Source: Alistipes senegalensis (lineage in GTDB: Bacteria; Pseudomonadota; Gammaproteobacteria; Burkholderiales; Burkholderiaceae_D). Taken from it: 62,733 nucleotides of DNA. Location of the stretch: contig JAMPER010000005.1 of NCBI GenBank assembly GCA_023664945.1, forward strand, positions 1-62,733, read 5' to 3'. This document shows positions 1-15,300 of the stretch, piece after piece. Both the position numbers and the translations under genes were made by a program. The notes below the pieces were generated by a model. It saw only the letters and a program-made list of their open reading frames with translations. It had not been told where the DNA came from and made no database searches. Position 1 is the first letter of the stretch. Each line of letters starts with the position of its first letter.

Positions 1-118
1 GGGGCATTTTTATACGACTACCAAGAATAAGCGTTCTTCTCCTGATAAGCTGGAACTGGTGAAGTTCGATCCTAAGGCCCGTAAGCATGTGCTTTATAAG
101 GAAACGAAGATTAAGTGA
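1..118 (+). CDS. rpmG: 50S ribosomal protein L33, C-terminal part
   Basis: The last 38 codons of L33 are present; the start lies before the window. The reading frame begins at base 2 and runs [11 protein letters not shown] to the end KETKIK, which matches the highly conserved C-terminal half of bacterial L33, a small protein of the large ribosomal subunit. It stops with TGA at 116-118 and is followed by an intrinsic terminator. The rpmB gene normally precedes it in proteobacteria but would be outside the window. Confidence 0.93.
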   Translation, partial: GHFYTTTKNKRSSPDKLELVKFDPKARKHVLYKETKIK

Positions 119-161
119 TGTAACACTTTTTCTTCTACCCCCACTTTTTTACGACTCTCAA

Positions 162-188
162 GGCTCTCTATATGGGAGCCTTTTTTTT
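162..188 (+). terminator. intrinsic terminator after rpmG
   Basis: Seven-base arms GGCTCTC and GGGAGCC (one G-T pair) enclose a short AT loop and are followed by eight T residues. It lies 44 bases after the rpmG stop, as expected for the end of the ribosomal protein operon. Confidence 0.85.
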
Positions 189-213
189 ACCCCCCCCAAA
201 CACATCCGCACCC

Positions 214-471
214 TCAACCTCCGGTAACCGGCGGGAAAAAAGCTACCTCGCATCCCTCGGTAAGAAGCGTATCCGATCCTGTCATCCTATGGTTATAAGC
301 CATACGCAATACCTTGTCCTGCCCCAGCGCTTCAGCCCATACCCCGCCTCTGGCAGCCAGAAACACCCGAACTTCCCCTACCGTTTTAATCTTATCCGGC
401 AAATTAACCGTTTCTTCCCCTGTACTCAAGGTTTCGCGTACATGGGCAAAAAAACGCAAGGTAATTTTCAT
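214..471 (-). CDS. moaD: molybdopterin synthase small subunit MoaD
   Basis: An 85-aa ubiquitin-like sulfur carrier. After adenylation and sulfuration its C-terminal glycine becomes a thiocarboxylate, which supplies the dithiolene sulfurs of molybdopterin in complex with MoaE. The protein ends in the required Gly-Gly (PPVTGG) and begins MKITLRFFAHVRE, typical of the family, and its length is normal. Its start overlaps the moeA stop by 4 bases, so the two are translationally coupled. A moaE gene would be expected just downstream, but rpmG lies there on the opposite strand, so moaE must be elsewhere. Confidence 0.93.
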   Translation of the reverse strand: MKITLRFFAHVRETLSTGEETVNLPDKIKTVGEVRVFLAARGGVWAEALGQDKVLRMAYNHRMTGSDTLLTEGCEVAFFPPVTGG

Positions 472-1712
472 GGATAAATCAACCCGTTCAAAGGCAGAAA
501 ACGCACCATATCCCCTTTTCTGATCCGGTTACCCGGCGGGTTATCAACCAAGCCGTCACACCAAGTGAGGGAAATAATTGCACCTGATCCCTGGTCATCA
601 AACAAATCAAGCCCGCCTTGCCGGTTAATTCGTGCGCGCAGGAACTCATTGCGTTCCTGCACTTTATCCATTGAAAAATCAGCCCGCATCATGATAGCCG
701 CCGGTTCAATCTGCCTGACGCCCATCATGCGCAAAAGAAATGGCCTGACAAAAACGAGAAATGTCACAAAGCTGGAAACCGGGTTGCCCGGAAGCCCGAT
801 AAAAGGCGTAATAACAGAGCCGTTACCGTCCTTTTCCGTACACGTTATCTCGCCATAAGCCAGCGGCTTGCCTGGTTTGACAGCAACCTGCCAGAAACAG
901 ATACGCCCCAACGCTTCCACCGCCGCTCTTACATGATCTTCTTCGCCAACAGACATACCGCCGGAGACCAGAACCAAATCATGTCCTTCTGCTGCACAGG
1001 CCAACGCTTTCCGGGTAGCATCCCGGTCATCCGGCACATTGCCGCCGTGGGTAACAATACAACCGTAATTTTCCAGCAAAGCCCCAATCAGGCTGCGATT
1101 GGCGTTATAAACCTGGCCGGTGTCCAATAATTCCCCAGGCATCACCACTTCATTGCCGGTAGAAAAAAACGTCACCCGCAAACGCCGCACAACAGGAAGT
1201 GCAGCACAACCGGCAGAAGCCGCCAATCCCACATGCGGCGGCTTCAGATACGTCCCTTCTTCCAGGGCCAACATTCCTTTTTTCAGGCTTTTCCCGGCAG
1301 GCTGTATCCAGTCGCCGGGACACGGTAAACAGGAAAGCGTTATCCCGTCGCCTGCCGCCTGGCAATCCTCCTGCATCACAACAGCATCTGCCCCTTCCGG
1401 CAGAGACGCACCGGTAAAAATGCGCGCTGCCTCTCCCTCACGCAAAACATGCCCTGCCATACCGGCCGGAATACGCTGTGTCACTTTCAAGGCCGCATTT
1501 TTGGCCTGGCAATCACGGCTGCGCACAGCATAACCGTCCATCGTGGCTACATCGGTATTGGGAACATTCACACCGGAAAAAATAGGTTCAGCCAGAACCC
1601 GCCCATTGGCACAGGAAAGATCCACCGTTTCTGTCCCGGCAACAACAGAAGCCGCATCTGCCAAAAAAGCCAGGGCTTTCTCTGTGGATAGCATAGATTG
1701 TTTTTTTGCCAT
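468..1712 (-). CDS. moeA: molybdopterin molybdenumtransferase MoeA
   Basis: MoeA inserts molybdate into adenylylated molybdopterin, the last step of molybdenum cofactor synthesis, in the cytoplasm. The 414-aa length is normal. Visible family features are the N-terminal substrate-binding region (VPNTDVATMDGYAVRS), FTGASLPEGADAVVMQED, the MoCF-type domain with STGNEV and VLVSGGMSVGEEDH, and GLPGNPVSSFVTF. It lies 86 bases downstream of thrC on the same strand and overlaps moaD, so thrC-moeA-moaD probably form one transcript. Its presence implies at least one molybdoenzyme, for example a formate dehydrogenase, somewhere in the genome. Confidence 0.95.
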   Translation of the reverse strand: MAKKQSMLSTEKALAFLADAASVVAGTETVDLSCANGRVLAEPIFSGVNVPNTDVATMDGYAVRSRDCQAKNAALKVTQRIPAGMAGHVLREGEAARIFTGASLPEGADAVVMQEDCQAAGDGITLSCLPCPGDWIQPAGKSLKKGMLALEEGTYLKPPHVGLAASAGCAALPVVRRLRVTFFSTGNEVVMPGELLDTGQVYNANRSLIGALLENYGCIVTHGGNVPDDRDATRKALACAAEGHDLVLVSGGMSVGEEDHVRAAVEALGRICFWQVAVKPGKPLAYGEITCTEKDGNGSVITPFIGLPGNPVSSFVTFLVFVRPFLLRMMGVRQIEPAAIMMRADFSMDKVQERNEFLRARINRQGGLDLFDDQGSGAIISLTWCDGLVDNPPGNRIRKGDMVRFLPLNGLIYP

Positions 1713-1798
1713 CAGTTACCTGTTTTCGGGCTGCTGCAAACCATATAGACACACCGCTTATAAAAAGCACTTTTTTCAGCTTCAGCCAGCGCCATTGC

Positions 1799-3265
1799 CT
1801 ACAGGCCGGTATGCCCTGCAATATACTGTTTGATCTGCACGGCATCAGGCGGCATAACCACATAGCGCTGCGGCAGCCTTTCTATATTGTCAAACCCTGC
1901 CGGGCGAACCGCCTCCCTGCCCAGCGCCTCCTGAATCGTTTCGCTGAACTTGGCTGCCAGTGCCGTTTCCAGCACAACCATCGGAATACCCGGTTCCAGG
2001 TGCTCCATTGCCACCTTGACGCCATCTGCCGTATGGGTATCAATCACAATCCCATAATCCCGATATACAGAACGAATCGTCCCCAGCCTGTCCTGATGAG
2101 TCGAGCGTCCCGACAGGAAGCCGAACGCCGGCACCTTCAGGAATTCATCGCCGTCACTGCCGGCCCCCCCCGAAAGATCAAACCCGCCTTTCTTGTCAAT
2201 CTGGCTGAAAAGTGCACGAACCCGCTGCCCGTCCCGTCCCAGCAAATCATAGATAAACCGCTCAAAATTCGATGCCTTGGAAATATCCATGGAGGGACTG
2301 CTTGTATGCAGCGTTTCAGCCGGACGCCTCACCCGGTAAATCCCCGTACGGAAAAACTCGTCCAGCACATCGTTTTCATTGGTTGCCACAACCAGCCGGG
2401 CAATCGGCAATCCCATCATACGTGCAATATGGCCCGCACAAATATTGCCAAAATTACCGGAAGGTACAGTAAACGATACCTTCTGCGTATTATTTTCCGT
2501 TGCCTCCAGATACCCGCGGAAATAATAGACTACCTGTGCCACCACCCTTGCCCAGTTGATGGAATTCACTGTCCCGATTTTCTGACGGGATTTGAACAAA
2601 AGATCGCCTGATACAGCCTTGACCATATCCTGGCAATCATCAAAAACCCCTTCAACGGCGATATTGAAAATATTGGGATCCTGCAAGCTGAACATCTGCG
2701 CCGTCTGGAAAGCGCTCATTTTTTGATGGGGAGAAAGCATAAATACCCGAATACCCTTTTTCCCCCGCATGGCATATTCTGCTGCGCTGCCCGTATCACC
2801 CGATGTCGCACCCAAAATATTCAGCGTCTCCTGCTTGCGCGCCAGCTCATATTCAAACAGGTTGCCCAAAAGCTGCATCGCCATATCCTTGAATGCCAGC
2901 GTCGGACCGCCAGAAAGGCCAAGCAGCGCAAGCGGCCTGTCTCCTTGCTTCAGCATCCGCAAAGGCGTAATCCGGGCGGCATCTTCGTCAGGACGGGCAT
3001 TCCGGTACACCTCCGGCGTATAGGTTTTCATGACTATCCGCTCAAGATCCGCATCCGGCATATCCCCGGTAAATTTCCGGAGTATCTCAAAAGCCAGCCC
3101 GGCATAAGAAAAAGAACGCCAGGCCGTCAATTCCCTGTCCGTCACCCTGGGATAGCTCTCGGGCATGTAAAGCCCGCCATCCGGGGCAAGCCCTTCCAGC
3201 AAAATTTGCAAAAAAGTCCGTTTGTCCTCCTGTTTCCCGGAAGCGCGGGTCGAAATATATTGCAT
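1799..3265 (-). CDS. thrC: threonine synthase
   Basis: A PLP-dependent enzyme converting O-phosphohomoserine to threonine. At 488 aa it belongs to the long class. The N-terminus MQYISTRASGKQ and the segment GLAPDGGLYMPESYP are typical, the PLP-lysine region reads GGPTLAFKDMAMQLLG, and the phosphate-binding region SGDTGSAAEYAM follows. The homoserine dehydrogenase gene hom, usually immediately upstream in Burkholderiales, is absent; the divergent nadE gene lies 238 bases away instead. I see no threonine leader peptide or T-box in that intergenic stretch. Confidence 0.95.
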   Translation of the reverse strand: MQYISTRASGKQEDKRTFLQILLEGLAPDGGLYMPESYPRVTDRELTAWRSFSYAGLAFEILRKFTGDMPDADLERIVMKTYTPEVYRNARPDEDAARITPLRMLKQGDRPLALLGLSGGPTLAFKDMAMQLLGNLFEYELARKQETLNILGATSGDTGSAAEYAMRGKKGIRVFMLSPHQKMSAFQTAQMFSLQDPNIFNIAVEGVFDDCQDMVKAVSGDLLFKSRQKIGTVNSINWARVVAQVVYYFRGYLEATENNTQKVSFTVPSGNFGNICAGHIARMMGLPIARLVVATNENDVLDEFFRTGIYRVRRPAETLHTSSPSMDISKASNFERFIYDLLGRDGQRVRALFSQIDKKGGFDLSGGAGSDGDEFLKVPAFGFLSGRSTHQDRLGTIRSVYRDYGIVIDTHTADGVKVAMEHLEPGIPMVVLETALAAKFSETIQEALGREAVRPAGFDNIERLPQRYVVMPPDAVQIKQYIAGHTGL

Positions 3266-3503
3266 ACAGTATCCGTCTCTGTCAGCGTCCAGATAGTAGG
3301 CTGGGCCAGGTTGAAAAATAGAAACGGGCTATATTTTACCAGCTATCGTTTCCATGCTCTCACCGGAAAAACCGCAAACACCACCTGCCAATCCGCCGCT
3401 TTCCTCCTTTATCCCATGCCTGGAAAAGAAAAAGCCCAGCCCCGAAACCTGCTGCCCGTGCCATAATACGAGCCTCTCATTCCGTTAATCAGCCTGTAAA
3501 ATC

Positions 3504-5518
<2,015 letters not shown>

Positions 5519-5538
5519 CCTACCCGACCAGGCCGCAA

Positions 5539-6021
5539 TTATTTGCCGGTTGCCACAAAATAGCGGCCTGTCGCTTCCCTGGCCTTCCGGCCTTCCTCAA
5601 TAAGCTCTTCGGCACGGGCCAGCTGGGCAGGCATCATCGTTGCTTCCAGTTTCTTTGCCGCACTGCCAGACATCTGATAACCCTGTTCAAAAGAATGCGT
5701 GTACCAGCGAAACGCCTGGACAGGATCAGCCCGAACACCCAGGCCTTGTTCATACATGCCGCCCAGCATAAATTGCGCCCGCTTGTGCCCCCCTTCCGCA
5801 GCGCGCCGCATCCAGATACTGCAAACCTGGTCGTCCTGTTCAATATTAATGCCGCCGCAATAAATCTCGGCAATCTTCAGCATTGCATCAACATCCCCTT
5901 TTTCAGCCTGTGCAACAAGTTTGGCAACGGTTTCCTCCCCCGTCTCACAACCGGATAACCCGATAACCGCCGCCACTGCAAATATGGCGGATAAACACAT
6001 CCTGTTAAAAAACAATCGCAT
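5539..6021 (-). CDS. Sel1-repeat lipoprotein
   Basis: A 160-aa predicted outer-membrane or periplasmic lipoprotein. The N-terminal signal ends in the lipobox LSGC (Cys at about residue 25). Two Sel1-type repeats follow: VDAMLKIAEIYCGGINIEQDDQVCSIW and KRAQFMLGGMYEQGLGVRADPVQAFRWY. Such repeats form helical scaffolds for protein-protein contacts; no catalytic motif is seen. It stands alone between the convergent glnB and the same-strand smr gene. The function is not predictable. Confidence 0.8.
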   Translation of the reverse strand: MRLFFNRMCLSAIFAVAAVIGLSGCETGEETVAKLVAQAEKGDVDAMLKIAEIYCGGINIEQDDQVCSIWMRRAAEGGHKRAQFMLGGMYEQGLGVRADPVQAFRWYTHSFEQGYQMSGSAAKKLEATMMPAQLARAEELIEEGRKAREATGRYFVATGK

Positions 6022-6121
6022 ATTTCTTCCTGTTGATAATGCTGTTTTCCTGCCTGTTACCAGATTGAGGCGAGGAAGGAAAAGTATAGCTCCAACAGGC
6101 AGCCCGCACCAGCCAAACCGC

Positions 6122-6763
6122 CTATTTTCCCTTCAGCAAAACAAGCAGCGCACCTGATCCGCCATCTGCTGCCCTGGCCTGTACAAACGCTATCACTTCC
6201 TCTTTCTGCACCAGCCAGCCATGAACAAGTTTTTTCAAAACCGGCTTCTGATTAACCGAACCCAGGCCTTTCCCGTGAATAATCCTGACACAACGGATAC
6301 CCTTCAAGACACACCGCCGCAAAAACCCGCCCAGCAGCTCCCTCGCTTCATCGCGCCTGTGCCCATGCAGATCCAGCTCATCCTGGATAATCCAGTGGCC
6401 GCGCCGAAGCCGGCGAATCACATCCGGCCCAATACCGTCCCGCCGGTAACTTAAATCGGCATCCGTCTCCAAAAGCGTATCCACATCAAAAGCATCCGAA
6501 ATGGATTCATACAAAACGGCCCTGTCATCAGCCAGGCGCTGCCTCGGAACAGGCGCCGGTCTTGGCACTGCCGGCACAACCCGGTCGCTGAAATCCAGCG
6601 GAACAACATCTTTCATGCTCTCCCTGAAAAGGCTGGCCTCCCGCCGGGTTTCCCGTTCCTGCCAGCGGCGCGCTGCCTCCTTCCTGCGCTCGGCCTCCGC
6701 TTTCTTTTTCAGCGTTTTTCCAAGCGTCTTGAGATCAGCAAACGCCCTGACAGAAGAAGCCAT
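6122..6763 (-). CDS. Smr-domain protein
   Basis: A 213-aa protein with a C-terminal Smr domain, the fold of the MutS2 C-terminus and of E. coli SmrA/SmrB, which bind or cleave nucleic acid. The domain begins with the hallmark DLHGHRRDEARELL at about residue 133 and contains RIIHGKGLGS, followed by a GSGALLVLL end. The N-terminal half is charged and basic (KKKAEAERRKEAARRWQERETRRE) and probably disordered or coiled. It is 12 bases downstream of trxB and probably co-transcribed with it, an arrangement seen in other Burkholderiales. The exact substrate, DNA or stalled ribosomal mRNA, cannot be told from sequence. Confidence 0.85.
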   Translation of the reverse strand: MASSVRAFADLKTLGKTLKKKAEAERRKEAARRWQERETRREASLFRESMKDVVPLDFSDRVVPAVPRPAPVPRQRLADDRAVLYESISDAFDVDTLLETDADLSYRRDGIGPDVIRRLRRGHWIIQDELDLHGHRRDEARELLGGFLRRCVLKGIRCVRIIHGKGLGSVNQKPVLKKLVHGWLVQKEEVIAFVQARAADGGSGALLVLLKGK

Positions 6764-6775
6764 TTCTGCCGTCCC

Positions 6776-10315
<3,540 letters not shown>

Positions 10316-10334
10316 CCCGACAGGATACACTGCC

Positions 10335-10991
10335 ATGAAAAACAACCGGATTACCTGCGTTTCACGATGGAAAACCTTCCTTTTCCTGGCCTCCCTCTGC
10401 TGCCTGCCGCTTTTGGCTCATGCTTCTGCCATTGTGCAATTCCGGCATTTTTTATCCGGCACCCGTTCTGCCCGAGGTACATTTGCCCAGGTACAGGTAC
10501 GCCAGGAAAAAGGCGAGAAAATGCGCATGGGCACTCCCTCGTCAGGTACCTTTCTCTTCTCCAAACCCGGCAAATTCATCTGGGCCTACAAAAAGCCTTA
10601 TGAACAAACTCTCCAGGCTGATGGCACTATGCTGTACATCTATGACAAAGACCTCAACCAGGTCTCCATGAAAAAACTGGGGAAAGCGCTGGGTGCCAGC
10701 CCGGCAGCTATCCTTTTCGGCAGTACAGATATCGAAAAAGATTTCACCCTCTCCGAAAAAGGAGAACGGGACGGCATGGAATGGATGGAAGCCAAACCCA
10801 AAAACCATGAAAGCACTTTTCAATCCATTAATATCGGCATGAAAGAAAACACACCGGTTGCCATGGAACTACATGATGCAATGGGGCAGCTTTCCCTGAT
10901 CCGGTTCACAAAATTTGAAAAAAACCCGCCACTCAAACCGGATACCTTCCGGTTCGTCATGCCCAAAGGCGCAGATATTTTTGAAAACTGA
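10335..10991 (+). CDS. lolA: outer-membrane lipoprotein carrier LolA
   Basis: A 218-aa periplasmic chaperone that takes lipoproteins from LolCDE to LolB. The start at 10335 gives a clear signal peptide (KTFLFLASLCCLPLLAHASA) and lies shortly after the ftsK stop. The mature part has the LolA pattern: RGTFAQVQV, SGTFLFSKPGKFIWAYKKPYEQTLQADGTMLYIYDKDLNQV, then TFRFVMPKGADIFEN at the C-terminus. The ftsK-lolA order is conserved in Burkholderiales. The rarA gene that often follows is replaced here by convergent ispF. Confidence 0.94.
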   Translation: MKNNRITCVSRWKTFLFLASLCCLPLLAHASAIVQFRHFLSGTRSARGTFAQVQVRQEKGEKMRMGTPSSGTFLFSKPGKFIWAYKKPYEQTLQADGTMLYIYDKDLNQVSMKKLGKALGASPAAILFGSTDIEKDFTLSEKGERDGMEWMEAKPKNHESTFQSINIGMKENTPVAMELHDAMGQLSLIRFTKFEKNPPLKPDTFRFVMPKGADIFEN

Positions 10992-11010
10992 CCCGGCCAG
11001 TCTGGCCTGG

Positions 11011-11505
11011 TTACTTCCCGTCTGCCATCAACAAAACAACGGCATGGGCAGCCATCCCCTCTTCCCTGCCCAGATAGCCAAGCCGTTCATTGGTTTTGGC
11101 CTTGATATTGATTCTTTCTGCCAAAACAGCCATATCCTCTGCCAAATGGCGGCGCATGGCAGGAATATGCGGCGCCATCTTCGGTTGTTCTGCAATAATG
11201 GTGGCATCCACATTGCCCACTGTATAACCGGCTGATCTTGCCAACGCAACGGCCGCCCGCAAAAGTACCCTTGAGTCTGCATTGTGATATTTGGGATCCG
11301 TATCAGGAAAGTGGGTACCGATATCGCCCAGCCCGGCTGCCCCCAGCAATGCATCAGTAATGGCATGCAAAAGCACATCCGCATCCGAATGTCCCATCAA
11401 CCCCAGCCTGTGCGGAATCGTTACCCCGCCTACCACCAGTTTACGTCCTTCAACCAGTGCATGGCAGTCATATCCCTGTCCGACACGATACAGCAACCGT
11501 TCCAT
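11011..11505 (-). CDS. ispF: 2-C-methyl-D-erythritol 2,4-cyclodiphosphate synthase
   Basis: IspF cyclises CDP-methylerythritol phosphate in the MEP isoprenoid pathway. The protein is about 164 aa. Zn ligands and active-site segments are visible: YDCHAL near the N-terminus (the first ligands are normally D and H), [26 protein letters not shown] and [15 protein letters not shown] chose the start at 11505 ([15 protein letters not shown]) because GGAG lies about 10 bases upstream. The alternative at 11514 would overlap the ispD stop by 4 bases. It is co-transcribed with ispD. Confidence 0.94.
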   Translation of the reverse strand: MERLLYRVGQGYDCHALVEGRKLVVGGVTIPHRLGLMGHSDADVLLHAITDALLGAAGLGDIGTHFPDTDPKYHNADSRVLLRAAVALARSAGYTVGNVDATIIAEQPKMAPHIPAMRRHLAEDMAVLAERINIKAKTNERLGYLGREEGMAAHAVVLLMADGK

Positions 11506-11510
11506 CAGTC

Positions 11511-12251
11511 TCATTCTCCAGCATTCTTTTTGCCCGTACGCCATGCCAGGAACATTTCCACTACTTCCAGATCCGCCGGGCGGGTAATCTTGCTGTTGCA
11601 CAAGTGCCCCTCCACCAGCCGGGGAGAAAATCCCATTGCCTCAACCGCACCGGCTTCATCTGTTACTTCGTGATGTTTTGCCAGAGCTTCAAGCAGCAAG
11701 CCATAGCGAAACATCTGGGGCGTCTGCGCCAGCCATACCCCTTCCCGGGGAATTGTTTCCACTTGGGAAAACCGTTCGCGTTTTACTGTATCCGCAACCG
11801 GCAGAGCCAACAAGCCGCCAACAGGATGATTCCCCGCCTCCCCAATCAGCCGCTCAATCAGCTCCGGTGTCAACCCGGGCCGGGCGGCATCATGTACCAA
11901 AACCCAATCTGTGGGAAGAAGTACCTCAGCCATTGCTTTAAGGCCCTGGACAACAGAATCACGCCGCGTAGCGCCGCCGCAACGCAACAATACTACTTTT
12001 TCTTCCGGCAGCCTGACAGCACCGGAAACCATATACCCGTCAATCCAGGCATCATCCGGACTGAGCACAACATAAACCCGCCTGATGTGGGGAGAAGCAG
12101 CCAACGCCTCTATAACATGCTGCAAAACCGGCTTTCCCGCCAGCGACAAATACTGCTTTGGCAAAGCAGCGCCCATGCGCTTCCCGACTCCGGCGGCAGG
12201 AACCAGCGCATAATAACGAGGCAAATTCAGGGAAGGTAAATTCTCCGGCAT
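11511..12251 (-). CDS. ispD: 2-C-methyl-D-erythritol 4-phosphate cytidylyltransferase
   Basis: A 246-aa enzyme that joins CTP and MEP in isoprenoid synthesis. The nucleotide-binding loop [29 protein letters not shown] is near the N-terminus, and [19 protein letters not shown] supplies the catalytic region. The length is slightly above the usual 230. It directly precedes ispF and is divergent from mfd, with about 107 bases between the two starts. Confidence 0.95.
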   Translation of the reverse strand: MPENLPSLNLPRYYALVPAAGVGKRMGAALPKQYLSLAGKPVLQHVIEALAASPHIRRVYVVLSPDDAWIDGYMVSGAVRLPEEKVVLLRCGGATRRDSVVQGLKAMAEVLLPTDWVLVHDAARPGLTPELIERLIGEAGNHPVGGLLALPVADTVKRERFSQVETIPREGVWLAQTPQMFRYGLLLEALAKHHEVTDEAGAVEAMGFSPRLVEGHLCNSKITRPADLEVVEMFLAWRTGKKNAGE

Positions 12252-12261
12252 AGGAAAGCCA

Positions 12262-12290
12262 CTGACGATAACCCGTCAATCAATTATAAT
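12262..12290 (+). promoter_or_regulatory. probable sigma-70 promoter for mfd
   Basis: CTGACG (4 of 6 matches to the -35 consensus) is followed after exactly 17 bases by a perfect TATAAT at 12285-12290. Transcription would begin near 12297, about 20 bases before the leader hairpin. Confidence 0.6.
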
Positions 12291-12317
12291 GACATAATTA
12301 ACAGGACTTTCCTATAG

Positions 12318-12352
12318 GACGAAACGGCCGCGCGGCCTGGTTCGTCTTTTTT
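12318..12352 (+). terminator. terminator-like hairpin in the mfd leader
   Basis: GACGAA (12318-12323) pairs with TTCGTC (12341-12346) around a self-complementary GGCCGCGCGGCC core. Six T residues follow, then GTTTTT and the mfd ATG. This has all the parts of an intrinsic terminator, yet lies between the only good promoter and the gene. No Shine-Dalgarno sequence lies between hairpin and start. Confidence 0.75.
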
Positions 12353-12358
12353 GTTTTT

Positions 12359-15300
12359 ATGCCAGCAGACTTCAGCAAATTTCTCCCCCGTCCCGGCCAA
12401 CGCTATGCCCTGCCCGCCCTGCATGGTTCGGCTGATGCGCTTGCCGTCATGCTGGCTGCAACCGAGCTGAAAAAACATAACCGGATGCTGGTCGTGGTAA
12501 CCGCCCGCGCCGCCGACGCCCGCAGGATGCTGGAAGAAATTCCCTGGCTTGACACAAACCGGGAAAATCCACTGCGCTGCCACCTTTTGCCAGATTGGGA
12601 AACCCTGCCCTACGACACCTTTTCCCCCCATCAGGATTTGGTATCGCAACGCCTGGCAACCCTGTATGAAATCGGAAACAGCCGGTGCGATATCCTCCTG
12701 GTTCCGGCTACCACCGCTCTCTTGCGGCTTGCTCCCCCCTCCTTTCTGGCTGCCTATACCTTCTTTTTCAGGCAAAACGAAACGGTTGACGAAGCCCGCT
12801 TGCGCGCCCAGCTGACACTGGCCGGATACAACCATGTCTCCCAGGTCGTCTCCCCTGGTGAATACGCCGTCAGAGGCGGCCTTATCGACCTTTTTCCGAT
12901 GGGATCATCTCTTCCGTATCGCCTTGACCTCATGGGCGATACCGTTGAAACCATCAAAACCTTTGATGCGGATTCCCAGCGCTCCCTGTACCCGGTACAG
13001 GAAATGCGCATCCTTCCCGGCAGGGAATTTCCCATGGATGAAAATGCCCGGGCCTTCTTCAGGAGCCGCTGGCGCGAAGTCTTTGAAGGCGACCCAACGC
13101 TCTCGGTCATCTACCGAGATATTGCCTCCGGCATTGCCTCGGCCGGTATCGAATACTACCTGCCCCTTTTCTTTGAAGAAACCGCCACCCTCTTTCACTA
13201 CCTGCCGGAGGACGCCGTTTTTGCTCTTGTCGGGAACGTGGACGAAGCCATTGACCGCTTCTGGACCGATACCCTTTCCCGCTATACCTTCCTGAAAGCA
13301 GACCGGGAACGGCCGCTCCTGCCGCCGGAAAAACTGTTTCTCAAAAGCGAGGATTTCTTTGTCCTGGCAAAACCTCATGCCAGATGGGCGCTCAAAACAG
13401 ATGATACCGCTTCCGAACTATCTGCACCGTTGCCGGATATCACCATCAACCGCCGTGCTGACGACCCGCTTGCCAACCTGCGCGCCTATCTCAAGCGCAG
13501 CGGGAAACGCACCCTGATTTGCGCCGAGTCTGCCGGCCGCCGCGAAACCATGCAGCAGCTCTTTAACGAATGCGGCCTGGAAGTCGCGCCATGCGACAGC
13601 CACATTGATTTTCTCACTTCCGACAAACCGTTGATGTTTGGCGTCTCGCCGCTCCAAAGCGGCTTTTCCCTTGGCTATATTCTGGGCGACCTGAACTTTA
13701 TCACCGAAACCGAACTGTACGCCAATGCAGGCAGGCGAACAGGTAAAAGACGCCAGGAAGGCATCACACAGGTTGAGCACATGGTGCGCGACCTTTCCGA
13801 ACTCAAAATCGGCGATCCGGTTGTCCACGCCAACCACGGCATCGGCCGTTACCGCGGGCTGACCAGCATGGACATGGGAGAAGGGGAAACAGAATTTCTC
13901 CACCTGCAATACGCCAACAACACCGCGCTTTACGTTCCGGTTTCACAGCTGCATGTCATCTCTCGCTATGCCGGGACTTCTCCGGAAGACGCGCCGTTGC
14001 ACGCGCTGGGATCAGGCCAGTGGGAAAAAGCCCGGCAGCAGGCAGCCCGCCGCATCCATGATACTGCGGCGGAATTACTTGACCTTTACGCCAGGCGCGC
14101 CATGAGAAAAGGCCACGCCTTCTCCGTTACCTCAAAAGATTACGAAGCCTTTGCCGACAGCTTCGGTTTCGAGGAAACACCAGACCAGGCAGCTGCCATT
14201 CGTGCCGTCATGGAAGACATGGCCTCAGACAAACCCATGGATCGCCTGATCTGTGGCGATGTAGGCTTTGGTAAAACAGAAGTTGCGCTTCGCGCCGCCT
14301 TTATGGCCGTCATGGGCGGCAAACAGGTCGCCCTGCTTGCACCTACCACCCTCCTGGCTGAACAACATGCCCAAACCTTTGCAGACCGTTTTGCCGACTG
14401 GCCGGTCCGCATTGCCGAACTTTCCCGTTTCCGTACGCCCAAACAGGTCGCCCAGACAATCAAGGCCCTCTCGGATGGCACGGCAGATATCGTCATCGGT
14501 ACGCATAAGCTGCTTTCCCGCGATATCCGCTTCGCCCGGCTTGGCCTGGTCATTATTGACGAGGAGCACCGCTTTGGCGTCCGCCAGAAAGAAGCCCTGA
14601 AAACACTAAGAACCGATGTGGATGTGCTCACGCTGACCGCTACACCTATCCCGCGCACCCTTGGCATGGCGCTGGAAGGCCTGCGCAGCTTTTCCATCAT
14701 CGCCACCGCTCCCCAGAAACGGCTTGCCATCAAGACTTTCGTCCGCAGTGAAAATGATTCCGTCATACGGGAAGCCTGCCAGCGTGAACTCAAACGGGGC
14801 GGACAAGTCTATTTTCTCCACAATGAAGTGGAAACCATCGAGAACCGGCGCGCCATGCTGGAAAACCTGCTGCCTGAAGCGTGCATTGGCGTCGCGCACG
14901 GGCAAATGCACGAACGCGACCTGGAAAAAGTCATGCGGGATTTCGTTGCCCAGCGATACAACATCCTGCTATGCACCACCATCATCGAAACCGGCATTGA
15001 CGTTCCCAACGCCAATACCATGCTCATGCACCGGGCAGACAAATTCGGGCTGGCACAGCTCCACCAGTTAAGGGGAAGAATCGGGCGCTCACATCACCAG
15101 GCCTACGCCTACCTGCTCGTACACGATACGCAAGCCCTCTCCAAACAGGCACAGCGTCGCCTGGAAGCCATCCGCCAGATGGAAGACCTGGGCAGCGGCT
15201 TTTTCCTGGCCATGCACGACTTGGAAATCCGGGGTGCAGGCGAAGTACTTGGGGACGAGCAATCCGGCGAAATCCAGGAAATCGGCTTCCAGCTGTATTC

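Noticed and set aside
10993-11010. GGCCAG/CTGGCC repeat between lolA and ispF as a terminator
   Set aside because: Six-base arms with a one-base centre and no T run on either strand.
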